Assembly (NCBI GenBank): GCA_944470555.2
Contig: OX104127.1
Location: 113,054,741-113,118,740, forward strand
Reading direction: 5' to 3'
Source of the DNA: Heterobilharzia americana
Taxonomy: Eukaryota; Platyhelminthes; Trematoda; Strigeidida; Schistosomatidae
DNA length: 64,000 bases
The notes under the pieces: model-generated
What the model was told of the DNA's origin: nothing
What the model saw: only the letters and a program-made list of their open reading frames with translations
The model's database searches: none
In this document: positions 12,423 to 22,850 of the stretch, one piece after another
Position numbering within the stretch: position 1 is the stretch's first letter
Layout: every line of letters begins with the position of its first letter
Made by a program: the position numbers and the translations under genes

Positions 12423-13241
12423 AGGCGAAAATTAACAGGTTGACAGACGAGGCGAGGCGAGGCAGCGAAGACAGGGTTTCAAGTGAATGTAGGGAAGACA
12501 GAGGTGATGAAGATACCCAACAAACAACAGCATGAACAACAAGCACCAGTCACCATCAACGGGAGAAATCTAAAGGAAGTTGTCTCTTTCATCCACCTAC
12601 CTAGGCAGCATCGTTTCAACCACAGGCGGTGGGACAGATGAGGATGTCGAAGCAGCCAGGATCGGAAAAGCAAGACAGGCTTCCGTTAGTTAGAAATCAG
12701 TGTGAAGATCTACTGCACTGTACTGCACTGCACTGCACTCAGCATAAAAGGTGAACAAGATCCGGACTTTCAACACCAACGTCAGTCAAGTCAGTGCTTC
12801 TTTGTGATGGTTGAGAGATTTGTCGGTGGGTTACGAAAAGCATTTCCAACAAACTACAGACATTCATCAACAGCTGCCGCCTACACCCACTCGATACTGA
12901 CACTGAAGATGAGCTGGGTGGCCAGAGTAATAAGAATAAGCAATCAGGAACTCTGGGAACGAACCAACCAAGAACCCATCACCCAATAAGTATGCAGAAG
13001 AAAGGGGAGATGGATTGGACTGGACGTACACTGAGAAGACTGATTGGGGACATCGTGCGTCAAAGCAGGGTCTCGAGTGGAACCCGGATGGGAAAGTACG
13101 AGTTGGTCGTCTCAGGTGATGGTGACATGGAGGAGATCGTGTTAGGAAGAAATGAGAGTTTGTGGGCAGTGGTGGAACGAGGTAGAAAAGACTGCAGAGA
13201 AGAGAGTGCAATGGAGGCATGCTACTGAAGCCCTATATTCT
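12423..13241 (+). pseudogene. RTE-A C-terminal region, 819-bp duplicate
   Basis: Decayed C-terminal part of the RTE-A polyprotein. It includes relics of the FTYLGS..STTGG block, SNQELWERTNQEPITQ at about 12935-12989, and the tail MDWTGRTLRRLIGDI..MEEIVLGRNESLWAVVERGRKDCREES (13010-13225). A small tandem expansion of TGCAC units near 12714-12738 and a GTCAGTCAAGTCAG duplication near 12781 disrupt the frame. These same lesions occur in the 21.5-22.3 kb copy. Confidence 0.9.
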
Positions 13242-13260
13242 ACCAGGAATACAAGGGAGA

Positions 13261-14762
13261 ATTTATTGTAAAATCTTTTTTGTCCTACTATCGTTGTAAG
13301 ATGAAGTCGGTTAAATTAGATGTTACAGTGCGAAATGCAGATACATTTACGTCTTTTTAATCAAGCTTATTGTTTTTGGTTTGGGATGTAGCAAAAAATT
13401 TGACTTATCATGTGTTTGACGGTTTAGCTTTTCGAATGACGTGAGGTTGATTTTATGAATATCAACCGAGCACGGAGAAAGCAGCTGTCTTATGTCACCA
13501 GTAACAACATACCAGCTGCTGTTGTACTATCGAAAGGTTTAAGAATCAGATATCATCATCTCTTTCCATTACCATTAAGACTTTTCATTTTGTACCGGTA
13601 ATTCAATTCCCCGGCCCATTGTTTTTATTTTTATTACTATATACTTGTGTATAAAAACTAGAATTGGAGATTTTTTTTAGTGAATCTTATTTCTTTGTTT
13701 CATTTTATCACAGATTAGTTTCAGTGGTGTGAGGGATAACTTTAGGTCAATTAAAAACCATCAAATTCGTCCCTGAACACCACTGATTGTATATGGTTGC
13801 ATCGCATGGAAGCATTTGTGTAGACAGTTTGTGAACAAAGCTGATTAGGTGAAAATAAGAAATGACAAAACAGCGCCAAAGTATTTACCAGTCAAAAAGA
13901 GCTAAAGACAGTTATCATGAAAAAGGCACTGTAGGTATGGGAGCCACCAAAATATGATGTGAATAATTCAATTATTAGTAAATTGATTTCGATCTACTAA
14001 GATTCGCCTTGAGTAAATCTAATTATTGGTAAACATATTGCTTGGGAAATCATTGCATTCCCCAACAGTTGTGATAAATAACTCCCAACGCGTTTTTTAA
14101 ATGTCAAGCATAAATTTGATATTAGATTTTAAGGTTGACGTTTTCATTCCACTACTCTGATAATCTAATATCCAAACTTAGGTCAGCTGCTTTAAAGAGG
14201 CGGTAGGTTCAATTAAATCACGCATACCATTTACACATGTAAGAACTCGATTTTCTGTCATTACAAATAGCTATTGCTATTTGTAGGTGAACGAAGTCGG
14301 TAAAATTTTAAAGTTGCAATACCAGTAACTTTACGATTAGTGTATTTACAGTCTGTTATGATATACAGTAGCGTTAAAAACCTGCCAGTAGTTTGGTAAT
14401 CTTTTACGTTGTACATAAGCTTAACTTCCTGAGAAAAATTTTCAAGTGTTAATTAAGACACTTCGGAAAACGAAGTATTGTTGGTCAAATGAATCGCAAG
14501 TTTTCGAATTTCTGGTTCGTATAAGTTTAGTTTTGCTAAAAACTTTCAGTTGTGGCTTTGGTTTCTACACTTTTCCCTTCTCTACCTGTATGATTCTAAC
14601 AGTCTTACGTTTTTGAAGGTAATTTTTAATCATCATTGTAATATTAGTCATTAATATGTGGTACGCCCACAACAATGTAATTATTTTGAAGGCAGCTTTC
14701 AAATGTTCTAGAGTCCTCTGCTCACTTGGTCCGGAATTCTAGGGGAAAACATCAAAATTTGT
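13261..14762. other. No recognisable gene
   Basis: AT-rich with poly-T tracts. No open frame of note and no family match by eye. Confidence 0.55.
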
Positions 14763-14766
14763 TTAA

Positions 14767-15143
14767 ATTTTGAGGGGTTGTGGAGATTTGGAATTATTTC
14801 AAGTTGTTATTCATCGAAGACTGACATCAGTTGGAGGAACAAAAGAAACCTGGGAGCACTGGACAGCTGTCTCGTCCTAGTATGGGACTCCTCAGCAGTG
14901 CGCACCCACGACCCCACCAGCAGGGATCGAACCCGCGACCTTCAGGTTCCGCGACCAGCGCGTTACCATTGAGCCACTGGCTCAGAATCCAATGCTCCAT
15001 ATTTCCAACTTCTGTTAGCTCACGATATAGCGCAGACCGCCACCCAATGTCATCGTTGAGTATTTGTCCTCACGACCATCAGGCTTTGACTCCACCGGTC
15101 ACGACTTGTCATTGGAACTTCGGGAATACTTCTCGAAGCTAGT
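14767..15143 (-). mobile_element. tRNA-derived hammerhead SINE (family B)
   Basis: Best full-length family B copy, on the minus strand. An internal pol III promoter is visible: A-box-like TGGCTCAATGG (14967-14977) and B box GGTTCGATCCC (14923-14933), with tRNA-like spacing of 33 bases. A hammerhead motif follows (14857-14900), and the 3' end is the terminus CTTGAAATAATTCC..CCACAACCCCTCAAAA. About 130 bases beyond the promoter on the other side (15000-15130) are shared with the 27.3-kb copy. Short open frames inside it are not conserved coding sequence. Confidence 0.85.
14857..14900 (-). ncRNA. Hammerhead ribozyme motif, A14 mutated
   Basis: Minus strand: stem I CACTG, core CTGAGGA, stem II GTCC-CATACTA-GGAC, then GAG where GAA is required, a short palindromic stem III (ACAGCTGT), cleavage-site C, and stem I partner CAGTG. 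All parts are present except that A14 is G. A14 is a core base, so activity is probably lost. Confidence 0.85.
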
Positions 15144-15258
15144 CACCAACGAGCACTAGTTCAATTAAATTTTGAGGGGTTGTGGAGATTTGGAATTATT
15201 TCAAGTTGTTATTCATCGAAGACTGACATCAGTTGGAGGAACAAAAGAAACCTGGGAG

Positions 15259-15302
15259 CACTGGACAGCTGTCTCGTCCTAGTATGGGACTCCTCAGCAG
15301 TG
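15259..15302 (-). ncRNA. Hammerhead ribozyme motif, A14 mutated
   Basis: Sequence is the same as at 14857-14900: CTGAGGA core strand intact, GTCC/GGAC stem II, but GAG instead of GAA. It lies in the left arm of the palindrome. Confidence 0.85.
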
Positions 15303-15368
15303 CGCACCCACGTGTCGCGGAACCTGAAGGTCGCGGGTTCGATCCTTGCTGGTGGGGTCGTGGGTGCG

Positions 15369-15412
15369 CACTGCTGAGGAGTCCCATACTAGGACGAAAC
15401 AGCTGTCCAGTG
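15369..15412 (+). ncRNA. Hammerhead ribozyme, all core bases present
   Basis: Self-cleaving RNA of the short-stem-III, type I layout. Stem I CACTG (15369-15373); core CTGAGGA (15374-15380); stem II GTCC/GGAC with loop CATACTA; GAA (15396-15398); stem III from ACAGCTGT (15399-15406); GTC cleavage triplet ending at C15407; stem I partner CAGTG (15408-15412). Every base of the CUGANGA and GAA strands fits. Stem III can form only 2-3 bp within one molecule but is fully self-complementary between two molecules. A SINE-borne cis ribozyme is the likely context. Confidence 0.88.
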
Positions 15413-15479
15413 CTCCCAGGTTTCCTTTGTTCCTCCAACTGATGTCAGTCTTCGATGAATAACAACTTGAAAAGATTTG

Positions 15480-16140
15480 TTTAGCTTAATACGAAGATCC
15501 ACTTGGAGAATTCGGTTAATACAATAAAAAACCTAGTTCCAACTTCGTGTAACGATTTTGATCATTTCAAGTCAACTGCTTTTAACTGATTTCTGACTTA
15601 TATTATTCGAGAATCTGCTTTTCATTATCTCATATAAAAGAAACTTTGAAATAAGGCGGGAAACCTGTGGAAAGACGAAAACTCAGTCATTATGCACACT
15701 GATAAAGATGCTGAGATAGTTCTGGTGAATAAACTGAGTTAAATAGTTTTTAAGTATCCAATTAAAAGTTGTCGCTTATTTACTTGAACAATCGGGAAAT
15801 TAAACACAGAGGACACCACTGACTATGCATATTCACTATCTTGGTATTTGTATTTTCAAAAAGAGCAGAAATACCAAGATAATGAATGTATTGTTTGCCG
15901 AATGGTCAAATATTTCAAACCATTAAACTTCAACTGTACGAATGTTCGAGAAGTTGCCTGCTCAGTCTGATTTAATCATTGTTAGAATGTATTTTGATGT
16001 AATCACAGAGTATTTAGGAAATCAAAACAAGATATTTCTGAACATTTCACCGTGTTAGCTATAGGTTCTTCAGCAGAATGTGCAATTTTTATATTCTGTT
16101 TCACTAGAATGGACTTACTTACCGGAAGCCACCTGTTTGA
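15480..16140. other. No recognisable gene
   Basis: AT-rich. AGAAATACCAAGATAATGAATG near 15.87 kb is a partial inverted echo of ATTCACTATCTTGGTATTTG near 15.83 kb, forming a small fold-back. Nothing else supported. Confidence 0.5.
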
Positions 16141-16144
16141 CTGA

Positions 16145-16500
16145 CAGTATGCAGAAAACATAGTTTTATTACATGAAGACACTGACAAATTAAAAGATCT
16201 CCTAGATATCTTGAGTGGATATTTGAGAGTATTAAGGATGTGCTTCTTATATTTAGAATGCAACTTTTCGCTTCGTAACTACTATGAGTTGGCAGTTTTT
16301 CTAAAAACAAGGAGTGAAGTGGTTGGGCGGATGGGTTACTTCACTTACTTGGGACGTCATATCAGCTTTTTATATGTCAGTGGTGAAAGAAATCTCGACA
16401 CTATTAAAAATCGAGCGACAAGCTTTTGCGATGTTATGCCGGCGTGATGTGTGGTTGCCTATTGTATCGAGTGTACTGCACTGAGGTCTGCTCTGTCAAA
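16145..16500 (+). pseudogene. Non-LTR RT fragment (RTE-like)
   Basis: A continuous plus frame from 16145 to 16447 reads ENIVLLHEDTDKLKDLLD, then SEVVGRMGYFTYLGRHIS. This corresponds to the segment after the RT ADD box (..IVLLHE..LKDLLD..) through the VxxFTYLGS block typical of flatworm RTE-like elements. The ADD catalytic box just before it is lost to a stop (QYAEN). Downstream CVVAYCIECTALRS resembles a scrambled GRVYCAAVRS block. About 100 codons remain of an enzyme normally several hundred long. Confidence 0.65.
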
Positions 16501-18405
16501 TATCGTCATTAAAGATAGTAGACACTAGAAGGCTTTTGGTGAAAACTCTTGGGAAAGAGACAGTGGGTTTCAGCAAAGTGATCGGATAAGGTCGTGTGAA
16601 CAACTGCCCTTTAGGTCCTGTATGGGTGTCTGACAAGCATCACATATCGACGGTCCAAGATTCAAAAGTCTTGGCTTATGAATCTTATTGTTCGGTTTCG
16701 ATGAGATTTCAGATATTGGAAGCTCCAGCATGTAGTTTAGAGCGCGAGTGAAGGAGACAGTTTCACCAATAAACAACTATCCAGTGAATCGTCATTTGTA
16801 ACACATTTGAATCTCATTCTCACACACTAATTTGACTATGAAGAAATAAACATAGTCTAGTCCTCTTATTCTCAGTGCATATTTTCACCAAATTGTACTA
16901 TGAGTATCTTCTCATGTATAAAATTTGAACTAAACTAGCCCATATAGACTTAGTTTTCTCTGTTGTTATTCAGGTTCAAAGGGGATGACTGAATTTGATA
17001 GCAAATCTGACTTGTGGCATTATTTCAGTTATCCTTTGGTATGTGAATAATGGATTTATCAAATGAATGTAACCTCACAGTTCAGTTAATTATTTGAATA
17101 AATTAGTTTGAGTTATCATCACTGTGTATTTGATTGCTGAAGAATTACAATATTATTAATAATAACTTGGTATAAGATGTGTTATAACGTTAACTTAACT
17201 TCTAAGTCTACATATTAAACTGCCCAATAACTTGACCACTTGAGATACTCGACTTCGCTCTACTGATATAAACATACAAGCCTAATAAGGGAAGCTAAAA
17301 GGATTCAAGTCGGCTACTGAGAGGTTACTAACAAGGTTCTCCACTGAATGATGGCAAAATACAGTCACATTCACAGTTACACCTCAGTTACCTACATAGT
17401 TTTGTTAAAGTGTCATTTAATGGATGATATTCAACCATTTTCTTATTATAAGTTTAGCCAACCAGTCACGTCTTGATATGCCAGTGTAGATTGAAATGAA
17501 AATTTATCGACTAAATCATTGGATATAACTTTGGTTGTCATACTGCTCCTTAAGTATGGATTCGAAAATTGAAGTATATTTGTGATCTGGTGAAGAGTTC
17601 AGTGTTGCATTGTTTTCCTAACACGGAATTGTGGCGAGTGACTTTAAAGATGATAACTGCAAAGACTTAAATATCCAACTGAATCTCTTCAAGTTGACTG
17701 GGAAGGTATTTTTTCATAAAATGAATGTCAGCGTTTATTTCAGCAGTTTTCACGGCGCACAATAACTACACACTTAAAATTGAAACCGCAAGAAGAATAA
17801 AAATGTTAACTGTAATATTGTGTTCTCACTTAACTCAGATATAAAGGCAAATTGATGAGTCAGTCAATTCTCGCAAGTAAGGTAACCTCACACATATTGT
17901 GATAGGTTCATCAGTAAACGCGTTCTTAAGAAGGAAAAACATAGTATGCAAATTAGCTGTATAGATTTTCACTATCACTATTTTAGGTACTCTTTAAATA
18001 GACGGAAAAATTTACGAGTTCCAAATGATGTGGTATAACCTCATTGATATCGATATATGTAGATGGGCACAACACAACTTCTGTTGGGACAGAGTGGAAA
18101 TACTGTTACAAGCAATCTCAAAAACAACAATGCTTAAAAGTATTGTAACCCAATAAAATAGCAATCGGCAGATAAGTCAGCATTGATGTAATCAGTATAC
18201 AGACTACTTAGGAGGGATCAGTCAACTGGAAGTCACCAATCAAATTTATAACCAGGGATTAAGGCAATAATATAGATCAGATGATACCAACGGTTACAGC
18301 GGTCAGCGTCTGATGAATGATGGATCATTTAGATCCTTAACCACAAGTCAATTATGCTAAAGGTTGGTAAATATTTTTTATAGCATTCATACAGTTTGAA
18401 AAAGC
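16501..18405. other. No recognisable gene
   Basis: No family match by eye. Open frames are short (68 codons at most) on both strands. Confidence 0.5.
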
Positions 18406-18471
18406 TCATCATCATCATCAAGATCAACATAGGACCCGGTATTACTGCGTAAAGGTCCAAGTTGCCACACC

Positions 18472-19023
18472 TCATACCAGTACATCAAGTAACAAGGCAA
18501 TAAAATGGGAGATGAAAGAAGAACCGGTCAATGGAAGCAGAAGTAGACAGTAATGAAATAAAAGGAGGGAGAATGAGATGATGAGATTAAGTGTAGCGGT
18601 TAATGTGGGGATAGGACATCTGCGCAACTGGCATCGGTTCAGAGCCATATCACCTAATGTCTCCAACCACTTGTTTCTCTTGTCCCGTGGACCCCAACCA
18701 CCTAGTCTGCACCGCCCCACATGGCTTAAACCAAAAGTCAAAGACTTCATACATTGGTGCCATGTTTTGATCTGGACACCTCGAAACTTTTTCCATCCTG
18801 AACCTACTTCGGTCAACATTGTGTGGCGAGACAATCGGCAACTAGGCATACGTAATACGTGTTCCAGCCATCTCAGTCGATGAAGGTTCACAATCTCGTC
18901 AACTGACTTGCCTCTTCTCCCTAAAACTCTACATCGGACTTGTAAATTGCTCATGTGGTAACACCACGAGATGCCACCTATGCTACTAAGGGAGGGGTGG
19001 TCAAATATTTGAAACCTTCTCAT
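18472..19023 (-). pseudogene. RTE-B C-terminal domain
   Basis: A 183-codon open frame, the longest RTE-B piece. It contains VLGRRGKSVDEIVNLHRLRW, then LEHVLRMPSCRLSRHTMLTE, GSGWKKFRGVQIKTWHQCMK, and SLTFGLSHVGRCRLGGWGPRD followed by KWLETLGDMALNRCQ. This basic RW.HVLRMP..WKK.RGG..TW..WGPRD pattern is the conserved tail after the RT of this family; its exact role is not established. The last ~45 residues run past the family's normal end into flanking sequence. Confidence 0.85.
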
Positions 19024-19041
19024 GTCTTTTACCTTGAATGG

Positions 19042-20422
19042 TTATGTTTCACAGCCAAACAGCAGAACAGTACACTTGACCCTTAGTAGGCAGTTGGATA
19101 TTGTGGTAGCGCTGCAGATGGCGTAGGTTGGCAAAAACCAACCAAGCCTTTTGTATCCGAGCGGAGATTTCGTCGGGTACTGAGCCACCAGGGCCGACCT
19201 GACTTCCCATGTAAGTGAAATGTTCGACACACTCCGCCACTTAGCCCTGTATTGTTGGGCGGAACACTGTCAAAGACCAGTTCTGGAGCGAAAATTCGCA
19301 CTTGGGTGACGAGGAACGCATCCCGAACATTTTCAAATCGGTAATCTAGGTTTCCAGAAGACTTGATCCTGTCAGCATCTTTACCTGACATGGCTATGTC
19401 ATCTGTGTAATTTAGGTCTACTAAAACTTCTCCTGTGATTAGATTAATCTCTGTGTAGTTAGATATTGAGAAGAAGAACTTCATAAGAACATCTGTGATA
19501 ACGTTTAATAGGAATACAGAGTGGGCGTCCTTGAAAGCCACCATTTGGTATACACAACTCATTCGGCATAGGCTCTAACCCACCCACAAGTGTTCGAGTA
19601 AAGAGCCTTTAATAGGGTGAGGTACATATTCCGTACCATTTTCAATGATGCACATCGTCATAATACTTCCCGATCAAAAGAGTCGAATACCACCTTCAGA
19701 TAGAGAAATACAGCTGATGTCAGGCGTCGGTAAGTGTGTCTGTGTTGCAGAATCTGATGGAGTGTGAATATTTGGTCGATAAGCCCACGATCAGGTCTAA
19801 AGTCTGCTTGGTTTTCTCATTCTTGCTACTTCGGATCTCCACTCATGCATCTAATGATTATAGAACTTAGAATCTGGGACACTATATTGATCAGGTTGAT
19901 TCCTTTATGGTTATCTCAAGAGGACTTCTCGTCTTCTTTGAAGACTGGGATAATCAGCGATTTAGGTCAGTCAGAAGGGATCATATTTGACTTCCACGCA
20001 ATATTTAATACTTTAGCTAACTTGACAAAAATCACTGTACCGCCGTCTTTACATACCTCAGGAACTTGTCCGTCTGGACTTATTGCTCTTCCTTATTTCA
20101 AGTGACCTATCTCTTCCCCAACTTCTGCATGTGTTGCAAGGAGGGGAATCCCAATGTTCCATTTAGAATCCGACTGGATAGCGGGTAACGTAGTGGTGGC
20201 TGGAGGCCAGTTGAACTGTTTCTCGAAGTGTTTCACCCATCGTTCTAGTCGTCTCCCCTGAGAATGAACCGCAGATACACCCTTTTCCGCTATAGCTTCA
20301 TTTACCGTTAGTCTTTTCGTCCCAGTTTGTTTTAATAATTCTAAATAGTTGCCTGTTGTTACCTGTCGTCGCTGTCTTTTCCACCTCTTTAGCTTTCGTA
20401 GACCACCACTATTTGCGGTCAT
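19042..20422 (-). pseudogene. RTE-B reverse transcriptase, broken
   Basis: At 20093-20422 the linker ERWVKHFEKQFNWPPATTTL and LLATHAEVGEEIGHLK are open. The motif A region around 19.6-19.75 kb is frameshifted. At 19083-19562 the frame reads FFFSISNYTEINLITGEVLVDLNYTDDIAM. The YTDD here stands for the YADD catalytic box, and the Ala-to-Thr change need not abolish it. The thumb follows as HFTYMGSQVGPGGSVPDEISARIQKAW, then FANLRHLQRYHNIQL (19049-19240). Multiple stops make it non-functional. Confidence 0.85.
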
Positions 20423-20484
20423 TGCGCAGACTTTTCGTCAGCCTACATTTCAGATGCGTTCACTCCTAATTGTAACCAGAGCAT

Positions 20485-20920
20485 GCACGTGTGCGTTTGC
20501 GTGCAACCAGTAATTCAGAAGAAGCTGCTGATATCCACTGGCTATTTTTAACCACTGTTTGAACTTCAGCTGTGGTCTTCAACTCAGTTTTTACAGCAGA
20601 CAGAAAAAAGCTTCTTCTAGATGAGTGGTAGTACTCTGTTTCGCTAACTGCTTAGCCAGTTTCTTACTGAATGTAGATTTAGTGTTGTCGTTATCGAGCT
20701 ACACTCGTAGTGCTCTTACTGCTAAAAATGTTTACATACATTGAGATACAGACATATACGTGCTCGAAACAATGCTTGATAGTTATCCAAACCTGTGCTG
20801 CAGAAGAAGCATTCTTCCAACGACCCACTCCAGCGTTGACTGATAGCGATGTGATCTGTCTCTGTCTATCGATGAATTAAGTTCGGAGGATGTCCAGTCA
20901 GACAATATCTTTCTGTATAA
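20485..20920. other. No clear gene
   Basis: Lies between RTE-B (minus) and RTE-A (plus). Possibly 5' remains of RTE-B, but no motif supports this. Confidence 0.4.
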
Positions 20921-20934
20921 AAGAATTTTCATTA

Positions 20935-21478
20935 AAACGCATCATCTTGGAGAAACTAAAACGTACTCTGGATTCAAAATTACTACCACAAAAAGCTGAC
21001 TGGCTGGATTCAGGGAGAACAAATCATGTACGGATCAAATTGCAACGCTACGCCAAGCATCATCATTGAACAGAGTACAGAATGGCAGAACCGCAACTCT
21101 CTACCTCAACTTCATCGACTTTGAAAAGACCTTCAACGGCGTCCAACGAGAAATAAATTGGAAACTACTTTAACACTACGGAGTGCCACTAGTCTTTATC
21201 AATCTCTTTCAACAGCTATATGAAGACGCCACAGGCCAAAGGGTATACAATGGAAAGCTCAGTGACGCTTCTGAAGTGAAGACAAGAGTAAGACAAGGTT
21301 GCCGCCTACTATCACCCATGATCTTTCTGAATGTGGTCGATTGCATTGGACTGGATCATGCAAGAAACTGTGAGAAGATGGGAATACGCTGGCTAGACCA
21401 ATGAAAAGAGTCCAGGAGATTTGGATTTCGCCGCCGATGATGATTTATGTGTAGTGTCTCACAAAGTCGAAGATCTAA
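20935..21478 (+). pseudogene. RTE-A reverse transcriptase core, broken
   Basis: Three-frame reading gives LDSGRTNHVRIKLQRYA, then LNFIDFEKTFNGVQREI, which is motif A with the second Asp (DSV) changed to Asn. LHYGVPLVFINLFQQLYEDATGQRVYNGKLSDASEVKT and RVRQGCRLLSPMIFLNVVDC (motif B, RQGC..LSP) follow at 21183-21404. The catalytic ADD box follows as DLDFAADDDLCVVSHKVEDL near 21420-21475, disturbed by an extra codon. Frameshifts and the altered motif A make it inactive. Confidence 0.85.
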
Positions 21479-22297
21479 AGGCGAAAATTAACAGGTTGAC
21501 AGACGAGGCGAGGCGAGGCAGCGAAGACAGGGTTTCAAGTGAATGTAGGGAAGACAGAGGTGATGAAGATACCCAACAAACAACAGCATGAACAACAAGC
21601 ACCAGTCACCATCAACGGGAGAAATCTAAAGGAAGTTGTCTCTTTCATCCACCTACCTAGGCAGCATCGTTTCAACCACAGGCGGTGGGACAGATGAGGA
21701 TGTCGAAGCAGCCAGGATCGGAAAAGCAAGACAGGCTTCCGTTAGTTAGAAATCAGTGTGAAGATCTACTGCACTGTACTGCACTGCACTGCACTCAGCA
21801 TAAAAGGTGAACAAGATCCGGACTTTCAACACCAACGTCAGTCAAGTCAGTGCTTCTTTGTGATGGTTGAGAGATTTGTCGGTGGGTTACGAAAAGCATT
21901 TCCAACAAACTACAGACATTCATCAACAGCTGCCGCCTACACCCACTCGATACTGACACTGAAGATGAGCTGGGTGGCCAGAGTAATAAGAATAAGCAAT
22001 CAGGAACTCTGGGAACGAACCAACCAAGAACCCATCACCCAATAAGTATGCAGAAGAAAGGGGAGATGGATTGGACTGGACGTACACTGAGAAGACTGAT
22101 TGGGGACATCGTGCGTCAAAGCAGGGTCTCGAGTGGAACCCGGATGGGAAAGTACGAGTTGGTCGTCTCAGGTGATGGTGACATGGAGGAGATCGTGTTA
22201 GGAAGAAATGAGAGTTTGTGGGCAGTGGTGGAACGAGGTAGAAAAGACTGCAGAGAAGAGAGTGCAATGGAGGCATGCTACTGAAGCCCTATATTCT
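21479..22297 (+). pseudogene. RTE-A C-terminal region, 819-bp duplicate
   Basis: Base for base the same as 12423-13241, including the TGCAC expansion and other frame-breaking lesions. Recognisable peptides are SNQELWERTNQEPITQ and the MEEIVLGRNESLWAVVERG tail. Confidence 0.9.
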
Positions 22298-22734
22298 TCC
22301 AGGAACTCAAGGGAAGAATAATTATAATGGATTTTGGTTGTTTGTTTACGTACGATTCATGTTAAGTCGATTCTTCTTAAATCATTTCATAAATTTGTAA
22401 CCTAATTCGCACACTGATCTGTTGGCAGCGTATTACGTACGGCTTCAAATATGTTGTGGATAAATGTTTAACCCAAATATCTACATTTTTTAGGCAAAAG
22501 ATTCAATGTGCATTACGGAATATTTAAAGCCAGAATTTCACTCCTTCTATGCATTTAGAACAAATATGTTTAGCTGTGCTTTTTTTTGTTGGAATTTTTG
22601 TGAAGACTAGAAATTAACTACAACGTAAATAGAAGTCAGGAACGACTGGAGAAGTAGAAGATTTGAAGCCAGTGATGGCTATAGAAAAAGGAATAATGGA
22701 GAAAGAAGATAAAATTATCACTTTACAAGCAGTA

Positions 22735-22850
22735 ACAAAAACCATATTGTTACTTGTCACTGGGCGGCAGGTACATCCAGCTGACGAGTGCCAAGAAAAA
22801 TGAAACGCCCATCTTGGATTCCTCTGCTAGCCACTATTCATCTTTTATTC
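22735..22850 (+). mobile_element. Sm-alpha-like SINE (family A), 5'-truncated
   Basis: Starts in the block just before the ribozyme (TTGTCACTGGGCGGCAGGTACATCCAG in place of CACTCACTGGGATGCAGGTACATCCAG) and continues through the hammerhead to CTCTGCTAGCCACTATTCATC. The pol III A and B boxes upstream are not recognisable here. Confidence 0.8.
22775..22820 (+). ncRNA. Hammerhead ribozyme motif, stem II damaged
   Basis: Stem I ATCCA/TGGAT pairs well. The CTGACGA core and GAAAC strand are both intact. Stem II is broken: GTGCC..AAAAAT can form only one or two pairs where GTCC/GGAC is expected, and stem III (ACGCCCAT) is weak. Weak or no cleavage expected. Confidence 0.8.

Larger units (their letters stand above)
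10985..13260 (+). mobile_element. RTE-A retrotransposon copy lacking its RT
   Basis: Starts with the same 5' untranslated block as the copy at 58.96 kb (GTTACTAGCTGATC, then ATAAAGAA..GGTTGGG, AGCAACTCTACCCCGTAAAACC). It runs through the endonuclease and then jumps at 12422/12423 straight to sequence that lies after the RT catalytic core in other copies. The RT palm is therefore missing. The 3' end is near 13255, shortly after the conserved peptide SLEACY (here SAMEACY). Everything from 12423 to 13241 is identical to 21479-22297. Confidence 0.85.
15166..15472. repeat. Palindrome of two opposed family B SINE halves
   Basis: Arms 15199-15312 and 15359-15472 are reverse complements over 114 bp with two mismatches seen. 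The 46-bp centre (15313-15358) is a single B-box region (GGTTCGATCC). The left arm is the minus-oriented end of family B and the right arm is plus-oriented. The left arm continues outward to 15166 with the same terminus as the neighbouring copy that starts at 14767, so a solo copy and a fold-back copy stand in tandem. Confidence 0.9.
18406..20480 (-). mobile_element. RTE-B retrotransposon, 5'-truncated
   Basis: Minus-strand copy that reads in order from about 20.48 kb down to 18.41 kb: linker, RT fingers, palm, thumb and C-terminal domain. Its 3' end is a short TGA-type trinucleotide run (CATCATCATCATCA on plus, 18407-18420), the kind of simple-repeat tail seen on RTE-like elements. The 5' endonuclease is not found upstream, so the copy is 5'-truncated, as is usual for target-primed retrotransposition. 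Confidence 0.85.
20930..22310 (+). mobile_element. RTE-A retrotransposon copy with RT and C-terminus
   Basis: A 5'-truncated copy beginning inside the RT (RIILEKLKRTLDSKLLPQK near 20935). It ends after the C-terminal domain with an AT-rich GAAGAATAATTATAATGG tail near 22310. From 21479 to 22297 it is identical to the 12-kb copy. Upstream of that point the two copies differ completely: this one has RT, the other has endonuclease. Confidence 0.85.

Noticed and set aside
12479..13220. Minus-strand frames of 64 and 117 codons, duplicated at 21.5-22.3 kb
   Set aside because: Antisense to the RTE-A C-terminal domain. Their conservation is due to the 819-bp duplication.
15229..15442. Open frames of 69 codons on both strands with similar peptides
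   Set aside because: They mirror each other only because the DNA is a palindrome; they are SINE sequence, not genes.
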